From Pycnococcus provasolii (lineage: Eukaryota; Chlorophyta; Pseudoscourfieldiophyceae; Pseudoscourfieldiales): DNA of 64,000 nt. Within the stretch, counting starts at the first letter, position 1, and each line of letters begins with the position of its first letter. A program made the translations under genes and the position numbers. Below are positions 9,804-20,369 of the stretch, piece by piece. The DNA lies in NCBI GenBank assembly GCA_049487715.1, contig CP150570.1, forward strand, positions 496,001-560,000. Direction: 5' to 3'. Under the pieces are notes generated by a model. The model saw only the letters and a list, made by a program, of their open reading frames with translations, was not told where the DNA came from and made no database searches.

Positions 9804-11005
9804 ATGCCGTTCTTCGGCCGTTCGCGTTCTTCAGGGTCTCAGGCGTCCTCCTCCGGGGCATCGGCATCTGCCTCTGCCTCTGCCGACCTTGATTCCTCGG
9901 AGCTGGCAGCTGGCGTTGGTGTCGGAGATATTCACTCGGTGTCCGTGGACGCCGACGGTGCGGCGCGCATCGAAGGCTATGCGTCGAAAAAATCGGAAAA
10001 TGCCAAGATGATCGGCATGTCGTGGAAAAAGAGGTACTTCGATATCAGCTGCGGCGTGCTCAGCTACGCAAACTCCAAAAAGGACCTCGCGACGGGAGCG
10101 ACGTGCTTTGCGATCGCAGAAGTCAAACTGCTCGACCCCGTCGGGGACACGGAAATACGCATGCGGTTCCCAGAACGCGATCTCACGCTGAAGTTTGAAG
10201 GGATGGACAGGCGAAACTTGTGGTATAAGTGCGTCATGCCTTTTTCAAGCGAGCTTTGAGCACACGCACAAAAGAAGCAAACGTCTGACACATACACACA
10301 CACACGATAATACAAATACAAATACAAATACAAATACAAAACAGGGTACTGAAGTCAGAGGCGAAACGACTTGGTGCGCGACCAATCATCAACACGGGAA
10401 GAATCGATAACGCGCAGAACGACATCGCGAGTGGTGTCGCCGACAGACTTGCGCTGCCCGACTCGCCGGTGAAGACTGTGACTGCTGGCGTGGAAGGCTT
10501 CTCGTTGAACGACATTCGTCCGAGCGACGGCGTCGCGGCGGTTCGCCCGCCAAGCCCACGAAGTCTTCTCGCTAACCCGAACAAGGCGGCGACGATGGTG
10601 GCGGACGTTGACCCGGAAGATGACTACGACGACGACCTCGGCATCGGCGGCGAGGACGACGACTTCACGAAGCAGTCACACGAGCCTCCGTACGTTTCTC
10701 AGCCTCCTGTATTTCGCCGGTCAAACGGCGCCGGTCCTGCGTTAGCCGCTCCGCCACCAGTTTCTGCTCCTCCTAGCGTTTCTCTGCCTGACTATCTCAA
10801 GCAGCCGGCACCAGCCGCCCCGAAGCCGAAAGAACGCCAGCCGTTCCAGGCTGTGGCGCCGCCCCCTCAGGAACTGCTTGGTCAAACTAAGCTTAAGGTT
10901 CAGGTTGTTGACGCGAAGGCGCACAACTGGGGCGACGGCGACCTTTTGGACAACACGAATCCCGAGGCTGACAACAACTTCCTCGACGAAAACTTCGACG
11001 ACTGA
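9804..11005 (+). CDS. PH-domain protein, two exons
   Basis: Exons 9804-10222 and 10345-11005 give 359 residues. The first exon alone would end in VMPFSSEL, which is not PH-like. Joining across a G|GTATAAGT donor and an AAACAG|G acceptor restores the terminal PH helix as RRNLWVLKSEAKRL, with reading phase preserved. Residues about 55-165 form the PH domain (IEGYASKKSENAKMIGMSWK, then RYFD, then MRFPERDLTLKF). Before it lies a Ser/Ala-rich leader. After it comes a disordered Pro-rich and acidic tail ending in NNFLDENFDD, with short acidic/aromatic peptides such as HNWGDGD that resemble endocytic adaptor-binding motifs. It probably binds phosphoinositides and recruits partners at membranes; the partner role is inference. 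Confidence 0.85.
10223..10344 (+). other. Spliceosomal intron with a CAAATA-type microsatellite
   Basis: 122-bp GT-AG intron inside the PH-domain gene. The donor is GTATAAGT and the acceptor is AAACAG. The 3' half is a run of CACACA followed by ACAAAT units. It is supported by restoration of the PH-domain C-terminal helix and of the reading frame into the second exon. Confidence 0.85.
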
Positions 11006-11113
11006 CCGAACGACCGACTGACGTCCGCCTGCGCTTACCCTTTTTAGAATTCATTCGCTGTAACGTCTACCACGTTACATGTACAAACAGGTTTAGGAAT
11101 GGACAGATGTATG

Positions 11114-13738
11114 TTACTCAATGACTGTGCACTCGTCCGGCTCATCCTTCACGCGAACGGATTTCGTGGCGTTTGCAGCGGAAGGACCAGCAGGTGCAGG
11201 TGGTGCGAATTGCGAGCTCAGACGATGTTTGTGACGCTCCGGGTCCGCCTTCGGCTTCTTCGATGAAGGTGGAACGAAACCAACGCCCCCCGCTCCAGCA
11301 GAAGACTGGTTCCCGTCGATGAGATCCACCATCATGCCCGATGCCTCTGCCGCCTTGCGCTTCCTCTCCTGCACCTCGTCGAACGAGAGCACCTCCGCGA
11401 CCACGCAGGCGTCATCGTCGTCGTCGCCTTCGTCGGCGCCTACCGACGGCACGGCGACGCTAGGGAATGTGATTGACGGCGCCTCACATTTGTACGCCTC
11501 CTCATCCTCAAAAGCTCGGGAATTTTTCGAACGAGCGTGTTGGCATGTCGACCACAAAGAGCGTTCGCACGAGCCGTCCATCGCAAAGCGGACGATTTGA
11601 ACGGGCCCGGTCTGGCCCATTCGAAGCACGCGCCCCATCGCCTGCGTCTCGTTTGCCACCGCTGAGTCGAGAGCTACGCCTGGCACATCCATTAGAATCA
11701 AATTCTTGGCGTGCTGGAGATTCGCGCCAGCCGCACCTCGGAGAGACGAACACATAAGCACCTGGCAAATTTCCGCACCCTTCGAAAAGCAAGAGATCGC
11801 ACTTGCCATCGCGTCGCTCGTTCCCGCGAAGGAAGCTTGGACGCGAATGCCCGCCTGCGTGAGGCATGTTTGTGCACGACGAAGCACCTCGTCGTTGTAG
11901 GAGAATACCACGGCTTGTGCATCTTTGGGAATGCCGAGCAGGAATTTCCGAAGCGCGCAGACTTTGGATCCGTAGCGTGTAGCGATGACCCTTTCTTCAT
12001 CCGTGAACGCCTTTGTATCGTTCTCCTTGCCACGCGCCCGTGCTTCGCTGAGAATCTCCACAGCCTTCGAAGTCCTCTCGACGAGGACGTTTGTCGAGTG
12101 AAGCAATTTGGCCGTGCGACCAGCCACCCTCCTCGAGCGCTCCAAAAAGTGGCGCGCCTTCACATCGCCAGAATCAGTGTCGTGGGCTCGCAGATTGGTA
12201 GCAATCCACTCGCTGATTTGCTCGTAGCCTGACACGATGCGATAATCCATATCTCCGTCAGGTTCATCGTACCAGCCGACGCTTTCAGTGCGCATCGAAG
12301 GTTCGTCGCCAAGAACGTCCTGGACGAGCGACTCGGGAATGGCGACTGACCTATTCGTTTCCATGTACACGACGAACTGCCGAAATGCGTGTGTCTCAAG
12401 GAGCGCCTCGACGAGTCGCACGGCAGATGTGGTGTCCTTCAGCTTTTGCGTCGCAACTGCAGCATCGAGCTTGTGCTTATTCAGCGTGCGTTTCAGCAAT
12501 TGTTCGGCGTCATGAGCCCACGAATCTATCGATCCATACCTAAAATTAATATAATCTTGGATGCGTTGCTGCGCAAACACATGCCCGCACGTGAGAATGA
12601 CGTCTGCGGTGGGCCATGATGCGGACGACGAAGCGCCCGCGCCGTCGCCACCCTCGAGAAGCTGAACCGCTGACAAGACGGCACGCTCTACACTCAGTGC
12701 AGGCGTGTCGATGGTGATATCTTCCACCTTTAGATTCTTTGTGACCACCTCGGCACGTTCTCGCTCTGGATTGCGCACGTACAATTTGCGCTTGATGTGC
12801 TCGAACGGGTGGTCGTCTTCGAGCACGCTGTTTCCCTTGCCTATGCGCAGATCGAGGCGCTTGAACCCGAGCAGCGCGTGATTCGCGTACGCCGACTGTT
12901 CGCCGTTCGGAAACGGCGTCGCCGTCACGAGCCATACGTTTGTCGCCGAACGACTCAGCTGGAGAAATGCGTCCCTCGTGTACGGTCGATGCGGATGGCA
13001 TGGAATGTCGTGACGGTACGTCGCGTCACTCGCGCACACATCCTGCACCTCGTCGAGCACGAGCCGTCGCCACGGCTTATGACCTGACTCTGTGTGCTGC
13101 TCGGGCATGAAAAGCGGCCCAACGAACAACGGTCCTTTATAGCCTTGGCTCACAAACACTGCTGCATTTTTGTAGCGCTGCCTGGTTCCTTCGTCGAGAT
13201 GTTTTTCAACCACAACATCATTTCCAAGCCGATTCTTGCCTAGCTTGAAAGCCTTTCTGAAGTCGTAGTGCACGCGCTCCTGCTTGAGTACATCCTTGGC
13301 ATCGACGAGAACGAGAGTCCTGTTGTTCACGTGTCCAAGTTTTGCTGCCGCAACGTACGCGTCGACGCCCTCAATCACCTTGACGTGCACACCGTCATCG
13401 CCGCAGAATTTGCTCGCTTCTGTTGCCCACTGGCGCAGGAGGTGGCTCGGCGCGACGACGAGGTTCGCGCCTTTGGTGTTGTCAGCAGGTTCGGAGACGA
13501 TCATCGCGAGTATCACAGCCGTTTTCCCCATTCCGACTCCGTCGGCGAGACAGCCACCCTTGACTTCGTAGTTGAGGAACGTGTTGAAGTTGGAGGCCGC
13601 GAACGCGGGATTTCGTTCGACGGCAAGGCACCTGTGCAGGGTACGGAGCTGGTGCGGCTGTAGAGGCAAGTTCAGTACAGTCGGCTGAGGCGCACGAGGT
13701 GCGTTCGTGGGCAGGACGGGTATGCGGAACGCCGCCAT
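11114..13738 (-). CDS. SNF2-family ATPase with degenerate RING-like insert
   Basis: 874 residues from the ATG at 13738. Residues 25-75 hold LQPHQLRTLHRCL and the Walker A motif GVGMGKT. The DEAH box is replaced by DEVQ (about residue 230), and VTATPFPN is motif III. Near residue 384 the sequence LTCGHVFAQQRIQDYI sits where RAD5/RAD16/HLTF-type proteins carry a RING finger, but most zinc ligands are missing. The C-terminal lobe has VVFSYND, SLRGAAGANLQ and MGRVLRMGQ. The tail is basic and low complexity, with PSSKKPKA as a possible nuclear signal. The architecture suggests a chromatin or repair translocase of the RAD5/16 group, probably without ubiquitin-ligase activity. Confidence 0.85.
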   Translation of the reverse strand: MAAFRIPVLPTNAPRAPQPTVLNLPLQPHQLRTLHRCLAVERNPAFAASNFNTFLNYEVKGGCLADGVGMGKTAVILAMIVSEPADNTKGANLVVAPSHLLRQWATEASKFCGDDGVHVKVIEGVDAYVAAAKLGHVNNRTLVLVDAKDVLKQERVHYDFRKAFKLGKNRLGNDVVVEKHLDEGTRQRYKNAAVFVSQGYKGPLFVGPLFMPEQHTESGHKPWRRLVLDEVQDVCASDATYRHDIPCHPHRPYTRDAFLQLSRSATNVWLVTATPFPNGEQSAYANHALLGFKRLDLRIGKGNSVLEDDHPFEHIKRKLYVRNPERERAEVVTKNLKVEDITIDTPALSVERAVLSAVQLLEGGDGAGASSSASWPTADVILTCGHVFAQQRIQDYINFRYGSIDSWAHDAEQLLKRTLNKHKLDAAVATQKLKDTTSAVRLVEALLETHAFRQFVVYMETNRSVAIPESLVQDVLGDEPSMRTESVGWYDEPDGDMDYRIVSGYEQISEWIATNLRAHDTDSGDVKARHFLERSRRVAGRTAKLLHSTNVLVERTSKAVEILSEARARGKENDTKAFTDEERVIATRYGSKVCALRKFLLGIPKDAQAVVFSYNDEVLRRAQTCLTQAGIRVQASFAGTSDAMASAISCFSKGAEICQVLMCSSLRGAAGANLQHAKNLILMDVPGVALDSAVANETQAMGRVLRMGQTGPVQIVRFAMDGSCERSLWSTCQHARSKNSRAFEDEEAYKCEAPSITFPSVAVPSVGADEGDDDDDACVVAEVLSFDEVQERKRKAAEASGMMVDLIDGNQSSAGAGGVGFVPPSSKKPKADPERHKHRLSSQFAPPAPAGPSAANATKSVRVKDEPDECTVIE

Positions 13739-15085
13739 TGAACACGCGCTGGCAAGAATGGCGTGCTTCGCTGGCGAATTTCGGTTGGAACCTCCCTCCT
13801 CCTCAGAAAGATTCCCGGGAAAAGGAGAACTTTAGGGGTTTCGCCGTGGTGATTTTCCCAAACCCGAATCATCATTTCTTCACTCACTCAGGCAGGCTGG
13901 GAAGGACTGAAGGCAGGCTGTGAAGGCAGGCTGCCAGGCGCCTCCGACCATTCCGACCCAAAGTCCCTCTCAAGGTACCCGGTACTGTACAGTTTGTACT
14001 GTACGTGAAATGGTAGGCAGTCGTTCTTAGTCCTAAGTACGGTCCAACAAGCTCGCTGAAACCCTGAAAAATGCGAAGGAGCTGAAAAAATCTACAGTAA
14101 AAAACGATTAAGGTAGGAAGGAGGATCCGTAACATACCGGAGGAGCAGTGAGCACCTGCTCCTCCTGAAGAGCGCCTCTGGAGTAGTCTGGACAAGAAAG
14201 CAAAGGAGGCGTTGACCGCGGCCTCCCTCCACTCCACTCCACTGCTCAAGCCACAGTCCCCTGTCAAGTCTCAAGCAGGAGGCCATCTTGTGATACCTAA
14301 GAACTATGAAAAGTGACCAGTCAACGCCACCCTTCTTTCCTCAAAAAGAAGTTTGCGGCAAACCTCAAACCCCATTGGCTTGGTGGTGCCGTTGTTGATT
14401 GATGCCACGGGTAGCTCTCATCACCTTACACTTACAGTATTCTTCCGCCTTACCTCTACATATATTCTGTGTCGTATTCTGTGCATCTCTCTGCGTATTC
14501 ACTATTTCACTTCTTCTTCCAACAAAGTACAAACGTCCCTCCAGGAGTCCAGGGGCCCACTCGTGAGTCGTGACTTCAGACGTTGACGTTGACGTTGACG
14601 ATTTGTACAGCTGCTCCTCCCTTGTCTTCCCTTGCCCCTTGCCCCTTGCAAAAACAAGCCGCGTCCCGTCACCTGTGCGCTCAAAGAAGCCGAAGCCGAA
14701 GAGCCGAAGCCGAAAGAAACGACTCGGCCTTTTAAGCTTAGGCGGTCAGCGCTTCTAGCCTTCAAGGTCGTTGCCGCGCACCTTAATAATACCATTAAGT
14801 TCTTAAGAGTCGTCCCAGGGGGCCTTAAAACAACAAACAGCACCTAAGTGGTCGCCTTAAGGTCTCACTCAAAAGCTTATCTTATCAAAAGTTATCTTAT
14901 CAAAAGTTATCTTAAGTTTGCTTACTATTTTACCTTAGGCGAGTAAGCTCGCACTTTCCGTCTTTCTCCGTTCTTTCTCGACTCGTTCTCGTTCTGAACT
15001 TTTGGTTTCTGATATATTAAAAAAAAAGGTCGCTGCTCAGAGTTCATTCTCTCTCTCTCTCTCGCTCGAAGATAGATACTTATCA
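13739..15085. other. Divergent intergenic region with tandem promoter-like repeats
   Basis: 1.35 kb between the divergent SNF2 and kinesin genes. No gene is supported. Near 14877-14920 the unit TTATCAAAAGTTATC occurs twice in tandem, next to TTAAG/CTTAAG hexamers (about 14735, 14853 and 14915). ACTCC-type short repeats lie near 14227-14245. Confidence 0.5.
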
Positions 15086-17894
15086 ATGACGAAGGGCCGC
15101 GTTCTCGTGTACGCGCGATCCCGCCCGTTCCTCGCGCGCGAGGATGGGGACAGCGCGTGCGTGCACATGGACAGCAACACCAACAAAGTCACGGTGACGC
15201 TCGAGGACGAAGGCGCCATGGACCGCGTGCTCGCGGGTGGGGCGGCCGAGGCGCGAAGCACAGCCAAGGACTTCCAGTACGACGGCGTCTTCGACCCGGA
15301 GGCTGACCAAAAAGAGCGTGTACGAGGCTGTGGGAAAACCTGTGCTGCGTGACGTCCTGCAAGGGTACAACGGAAGCATACTCGCGTACGGGCAGACAGG
15401 ATCAGGCAAGACGCACAGCCTGCTCAACACGGGAGGACGAGACGGGTCCGCGCCCAAGGAGGCTGGACTCCTCCCGCGCGTCGTCGCCGCGCTATTCATA
15501 CACATCTCCAGCGACGTTAAGAGCGTGTACGGAGTTGAGGTGGCCATGTTCCAAATCTACAACGACACCATCGACGACCTGCTCGTCGAGGGGCACGCGC
15601 AGGGTAAGGGCGCGAACCTGCTGTGCCAGAAGGGCGGCAACGTGCTAGGGCTCACGTGGACGCAGTGCAAGTCGCCAGACGAGCTGCTCAAGGCATTCGC
15701 CAAGGGGCGCAACAACATCGTCTACGCGGAAACAAAAATGAACAAGGCGTCCAGCCGCAGCCACGCCGTCTTCCAGATCAAGGTGAGCAAACGCGACCGC
15801 GCCATAGACAAGAGCCAGACGGGCACGAAGATGCGCATGACGATGGGAAAGCTCACGATCGTCGACCTCGCGGGTAGCGAGCGCATCAAGAAGAGCGGCG
15901 TGCAGGGCCAGCAGCTGAAGGAGGCTGTGAACATCAACGGCAGCTTGCTGGCATTCGGAAACGTCGTCAGCGCGCTCGCGGAGAAGAAGAAGTTCATCCC
16001 ATACCGCGACTCGAAGCTCACGCAGATCCTCGAGGACTCGATGGGCGGAAACTCAAAGACGTCGCTGCTCGTTTGCATGTCGCCCTCGCAGGAGAGCTCG
16101 AACGAAACGCTCAGCACGCTCGAGTTCGCGAGCCGCGCGATGAAGGTGGAGGTGGACGCGTCCATCAACGAGGGAACAGTTACCGTGGACGCCGGCCGGC
16201 TCGCCGCGGATCTCGCGGGCGAAGGCATCAACGAGGAGCTTAAGCAGCAGCACAAGATGATGCAGCAGCTCGAAAAGAGCATGAAGGAGAAGGCTGCGAA
16301 AGACAAGGCGGTGGCGGAGAAGGCGACGAAAGAACTTGACGAGAAGAAGAAGGAGGCTGAGAAGGCTGTGCGCGAGAGCAGCGCGCTCGTCAATAAGTGG
16401 AAGGAGGCGGCGGATGCCGCGACGAAGAAAGAGAAGGAGGCTGCGACAAAGGCGGCCAAGGCACTCGAGCAAAGGGATGCCGAGATGTCGAAGAAAGTGA
16501 AGGAGCTTGAGGCGAAGGTTGCGGAAGCGGCCGAGGCGAAAGAGATCAAGGCGAAACTGAGCGCCAAGGATGGCGAGGTGCTTGCGCTAAAGGAGCAGCT
16601 GCGTCAGACGAAGGATGAACTTGCGGCGGTGCGGCAGGCCATGACGAAAGATGCCGATGAACGCGTGGCGGCGGCGGCGGCGACGCATAACGACGAGTTT
16701 GCTGCCCTGCGCCGCGAGCGCGACCACGCCGTGGAGGAGCACGCGACAGCGGAGCGGGAAAAGAAGGACGCCGAGACTAAAGTAGCTGAGCTTGCGGCGG
16801 AGGTGGCGACATGGAAGCAGCGCGTCGAGGCCGTGGCGGCGTCCGCTGCCACCGACACCAAGACGAAGCTGGACGCTGCTGCGAAGCGCGCCAAGTCGGA
16901 GCTCGATGCGGCAGTTGAGGCGGCGGAGAAGCGAGGCGCTGAGGCTGCGAATGTGCAGGCTGCAAAGGTGCTTGAGACGCGCGCAAGCGCGTGGGCAAGG
17001 GAGAAGTCGGATGTGGTAAAAGCTCACGAGGCGGAGGTGGCGACATGGAAGCAGCGCGTCGAGGCTGTGGCGGTGTCCGCTGCCACCGACACCAAGACGA
17101 AGCTGGACGCTGCCGCGAAGCGCGCCAAGTCGGAGCTCGATGCGGCAGTTGAGGCGGCGGAGAAGCGCGGTGTTGAGACTGCAAACGTGCAGGCTGCAAA
17201 GGTGCTTGAGACGCGCGCAAGCGCGTGGGCAAAGGAAAAGTCGGATGTGGTTAAGACGTACGAGGCGGAGGTGGCGACATGGAAGCAGCGCATCGAGGAT
17301 GTGAAATCCGAAGCAGCATCCGAGCTCAAGGCGAAGCTGGACGCAGCCTCGAAGCGCACCAAGGCGGAGATCGAGGCGGCGGAGACGGCGGCGAAGGAAG
17401 CGCAGGACAAGTTGGTCGCCGAGGAAGGCAAGAGACAGCGCCGCCAGAGTGTGGCGTTCGCCGCCGCACGCTGCGCGCTCGCGATGAGGGCGACGAGCGC
17501 GCAGGAGGATCTCGAGGCACTCAAGCTTCGCTTCGAAACGCGGGAACCTCGCAAGGAGGATGTGGCGGCGATGAAGACGATGAGCACGACGCTGCAGCAA
17601 AAGGAAATGGCGGCAAAGAAACTTGCCCTCGAGAAGAAGCAGATGGAGATGGAGATGGAGAATCGCGATATGAACGACGCGATCTTCTCCGGCGCCGGTG
17701 GCCGAGGCGTCGGCGGTGCTGGGCGACGACCGATGAGTGCCCACATAGCCGCGCTGCAGGCCAAGGCGGCTGCAAGGGCATCTCAAAGGGCCGCGGCGCC
17801 CGCACCCGCAGCCGCAGCCGCACGTGCGCCATCCGCCCCATCAAAGCGGACCATGCTGCCGCGGGTTCCCACCACCACCACCGTTGGTTTGTAG
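15086..17894 (+). CDS. N-terminal-motor kinesin with long repetitive coiled coil, interrupted by a +1 frameshift
   Basis: The ATG at 15086 opens the motor (GRVLVYARSRPFL) and reads to about 15308 in one frame. The rest (SVYEAVGKPVL, then GQTGSGKT, NKASSRSH, DLAGSER and SLLAFGNVVSALAE) is in the +1 frame to the stop at 17894. Removing one A from the A5 run at 15309-15313 restores a normal-length kinesin joint (EADQKSVYEAV), so this is a sequencing error, a recent mutation or a programmed shift. The motor ends about residue 355 and is followed by about 500 residues of Ala/Lys/Glu-rich coiled coil and a basic Ala/Pro-rich tail. The coiled coil contains a 237-bp tandem duplication. The family within N-kinesins is not clear. 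It should be a plus-end microtubule motor. Confidence 0.85.
16796..17290 (+). repeat. 237-bp in-frame tandem duplication in the kinesin stalk
   Basis: The phrase EVATWKQRVEAVA begins at about 16798, 17035 and (as EVATWKQRIEDVK) 17272, with 237-bp spacing. The first two copies are nearly identical over their full 79 codons; the third diverges after about 12 residues. The copies keep the coiled-coil heptads, so they lengthen the stalk without breaking it. Confidence 0.85.
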
Positions 17895-17996
17895 AAAGTG
17901 TAATCTCTCAAAGCGTGTTTTTGGGTGTGTTTAATCTAAAATTAATTTCCTATTTGAGTGCAACATATATCTAGTTACTTGGCGATCACACCAAAA

Positions 17997-20369
17997 TCAC
18001 TGTCCACCTCCTCGTCGGGTGTAATACGACGGCAACGAAGCCGCACCGCCCTCGTCGAGGATGCGCTTCAAATAAGCCTGCTCCGCGTCATCGAGCGCAT
18101 TTTCAGCCGCATCCTCCGAGGGTTGGTCAACAATTCTATGGAGGATACCATACTCGTCCTTGTTGAGCGACGCTTTGAGCACCGATGCCTCGTCGCCCAC
18201 CGGAGCATAGTACCTGCGATGCGGAGTACCTGGCGTGAAATTGATGCGAACTGGCGCAAACCTCGGGATCGCGTCTGCGGGGACGATTGCCGAGCGATGT
18301 GCGCCACGTGTGCTGGGGAATGGCACGTTCGCTCCTTTGCGGTACGTTTTAGCGACAGCCTCAAGTTTCTCGTACCTCCGTTCCGCACGTCGCAGCTCCT
18401 CTGATAACGCATCGTCATATCGTTTCAATACTTCGGCAGCGCCAGTAAATGTGCGCTCACGATGCCGTCGGCCTGGCCTTGCCGGTGGGGGCGTTGGCTC
18501 AACCGCGACATCTTCAGCCTCCGCAGCTCCCTCCTCATTCTCTGTGGGGTGTTCTGCGGGCTCCGCGGCGTCGTCGTCCTGCGGCGTATCGTCGAGAGGT
18601 TTCGTATCATTGGAGGCGGCAGTGGCGGGCGGCGTATCGTCGAGGAACTTTTTGCCACCGGCGCGGGCAGGTGGCAGGCCGCCACCTGCAAGCACCGGTC
18701 GGCGCGGCCCCGCGTTGGCAGTGCTCACGCGCGACGGACGCGTGGAGGATGCCGTAGTCTGCGGCCGCCGTCGCCGTGCTCTTGGGCTCAATGGGCCCGT
18801 TGACGGCGGACTGATCCTTGGACCCGCGGTGCTGTTGAACAAGCGCGGGTGGCTTCCCGCGAGCGCGAAGTTTTGCTTCGCCTTTGGCTTCACCTCGCCC
18901 GGGTACAAACTCGTTGGCACGGTGATTGGCCGCGCGGAGAGTGGCATTGTCGGCATATTGCTGTCCAGCGTATCGCCAAGGTCTGAATCGCGAACGTGGT
19001 AAACGCCGCTTGCAATGATGTTGTGGTCGAACGTGAACGGGTAAGCGAGCGGAGGAAGCGGCTCTGTTCTGGTGGTGCCACGCGGCACCGGCCCTCCCGG
19101 CAGCGGCGCCCAGCTCGGCTCGTATGCCGACGCGGGATTTTCCTTCTCGAGGCGGCTCAGCATTTCGTTGTTGAGCTGCAGGCTCGCCTCCGTGCACATC
19201 GCGCACGTCTTGTACAGGAACGTCGGGTCCGTTCTGAGCGCGTCGTACTCCTCCTGCTCAAGCGTCGGCTCCGCGAGTGCGAGCACGGGCGGTATGGCGT
19301 TGCGCACCTCCTCAGGCTCACCCTTGGTTCGCGCCTCGTGGTCGAGTATGACAAACTTGTACGAGATCTCGACGCGATCTTCGACGGAGTGCAGCTTTCC
19401 CGTGTAGCAGCAGAGGAACCAGTCGCTGCGCAGGTTGTGCATAATCTCCGGGATGGGATCGTCCTCCGTCTTGTTCGCCTTCTCGAGGTCCTTCGGCCGC
19501 GGCGGGACGAGGTAGCGGCTCCGTCTCTTGAGCGAGAAGTTGGGCTCGAGGTTGACGGGCAGCACCGGCCGGCACGTCCACTCCCCGCTCGCGAGCCTCA
19601 GCGACGAGCACCAGAGGAACCACAGCTTGCCCTTGCTGTCGAGCCGGAAGTGCGCGCACATGCGGCTGATGCGAAACTTGCGCCCGCTGCTTTCGTACAC
19701 GTGCTCGACTATGCTGTTGCACACGCGCTGCACCTGCGCCGCGAGCGTGGTTCCCGTGAGCGGACTTGCGTCGCTGAGGTGTTCCTCTCCGTCGAAGGTG
19801 GACGCTCGCAGTGCGGGCTCCGCGCGTCGATCTGTGAGTGGCTTGCGCGCGACGCGCCGCTCGAGCAGGCACACCTGCGGGCTCCACGCCGCCCTGATGG
19901 TATTTGCGCGCGTACCCTTCGGCTCGACCCATCTCTGCAGCACGCCGTTGTTGGACTTTGTTCCGTGGAAGAGGAAGTGCTTCAGTCCATCCTCGTCGAA
20001 GTACTCGACTTCCGTTTTGTCGAAGCTGGTCAAGTGCGGTCCGTGCGGCAGGAGCGCATCCTCCGGCTCTGTCGAGTGTATGTGGTACGCGACGATTCCC
20101 GACGTGTTCTTGGCCCCCTTTTTGGTGAACTCGGCGAGCACGTTGTTGTTGACGACGTTGATTTTGTTTTTTCTCTTCAGCACACCTCTTTCTTTCGCGG
20201 ATGTGAAGAACCAGTACGCCGCTTGCCTGTACTTGTAGACGACGGTGTCTGGCACGTTCAGGCCTGGGCACGTCGTTCCCGCGGCGTTTTTGCGCCAGAG
20301 GAAGTTGTACAGGAGCTCGACGCACCCGTCGGCATCCGTGAGCGGGTTCACCTCGAACTCCGCGGACAT
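17997..20369 (-). CDS. Conserved-looking 790-residue protein of unknown function
   Basis: 790 residues from the ATG at 20369; the frame is open further upstream but with only GTG. The first 480 residues look like a compact, ordered region. They contain YHIHSTEPEDALL, EVEYFDEDGLKHFLFHG, IRAAWSPQVCLLERRV, FRISRMCAHFRLDSKGKLWF and, just after, LWCSSLRL, plus CAMC, which could form half of a metal site. The second half is disordered, Pro/Ser/Ala-rich and acidic, and ends with a basic helix and VDQPSEDAAENALDDAEQAY. No signal peptide or membrane segment is visible. The ordered block has the feel of a protein conserved across flagellated protists, but I cannot name a family and give no function. 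Confidence 0.75.
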   Translation of the reverse strand: MSAEFEVNPLTDADGCVELLYNFLWRKNAAGTTCPGLNVPDTVVYKYRQAAYWFFTSAKERGVLKRKNKINVVNNNVLAEFTKKGAKNTSGIVAYHIHSTEPEDALLPHGPHLTSFDKTEVEYFDEDGLKHFLFHGTKSNNGVLQRWVEPKGTRANTIRAAWSPQVCLLERRVARKPLTDRRAEPALRASTFDGEEHLSDASPLTGTTLAAQVQRVCNSIVEHVYESSGRKFRISRMCAHFRLDSKGKLWFLWCSSLRLASGEWTCRPVLPVNLEPNFSLKRRSRYLVPPRPKDLEKANKTEDDPIPEIMHNLRSDWFLCCYTGKLHSVEDRVEISYKFVILDHEARTKGEPEEVRNAIPPVLALAEPTLEQEEYDALRTDPTFLYKTCAMCTEASLQLNNEMLSRLEKENPASAYEPSWAPLPGGPVPRGTTRTEPLPPLAYPFTFDHNIIASGVYHVRDSDLGDTLDSNMPTMPLSARPITVPTSLYPGEVKPKAKQNFALAGSHPRLFNSTAGPRISPPSTGPLSPRARRRRPQTTASSTRPSRVSTANAGPRRPVLAGGGLPPARAGGKKFLDDTPPATAASNDTKPLDDTPQDDDAAEPAEHPTENEEGAAEAEDVAVEPTPPPARPGRRHRERTFTGAAEVLKRYDDALSEELRRAERRYEKLEAVAKTYRKGANVPFPSTRGAHRSAIVPADAIPRFAPVRINFTPGTPHRRYYAPVGDEASVLKASLNKDEYGILHRIVDQPSEDAAENALDDAEQAYLKRILDEGGAASLPSYYTRRGGGQ

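Noticed and set aside
10064-10339. Minus-strand frame with LYLYLYLYLY repeats
   Set aside because: It is antisense to the PH exon and the microsatellite intron.
15282-15314. A 28-bp GT-AG intron that would repair the kinesin frame
   Set aside because: It would remove the conserved VFDPEAD region and is shorter than any plausible spliceosomal intron; a single-base indel explains the data better.
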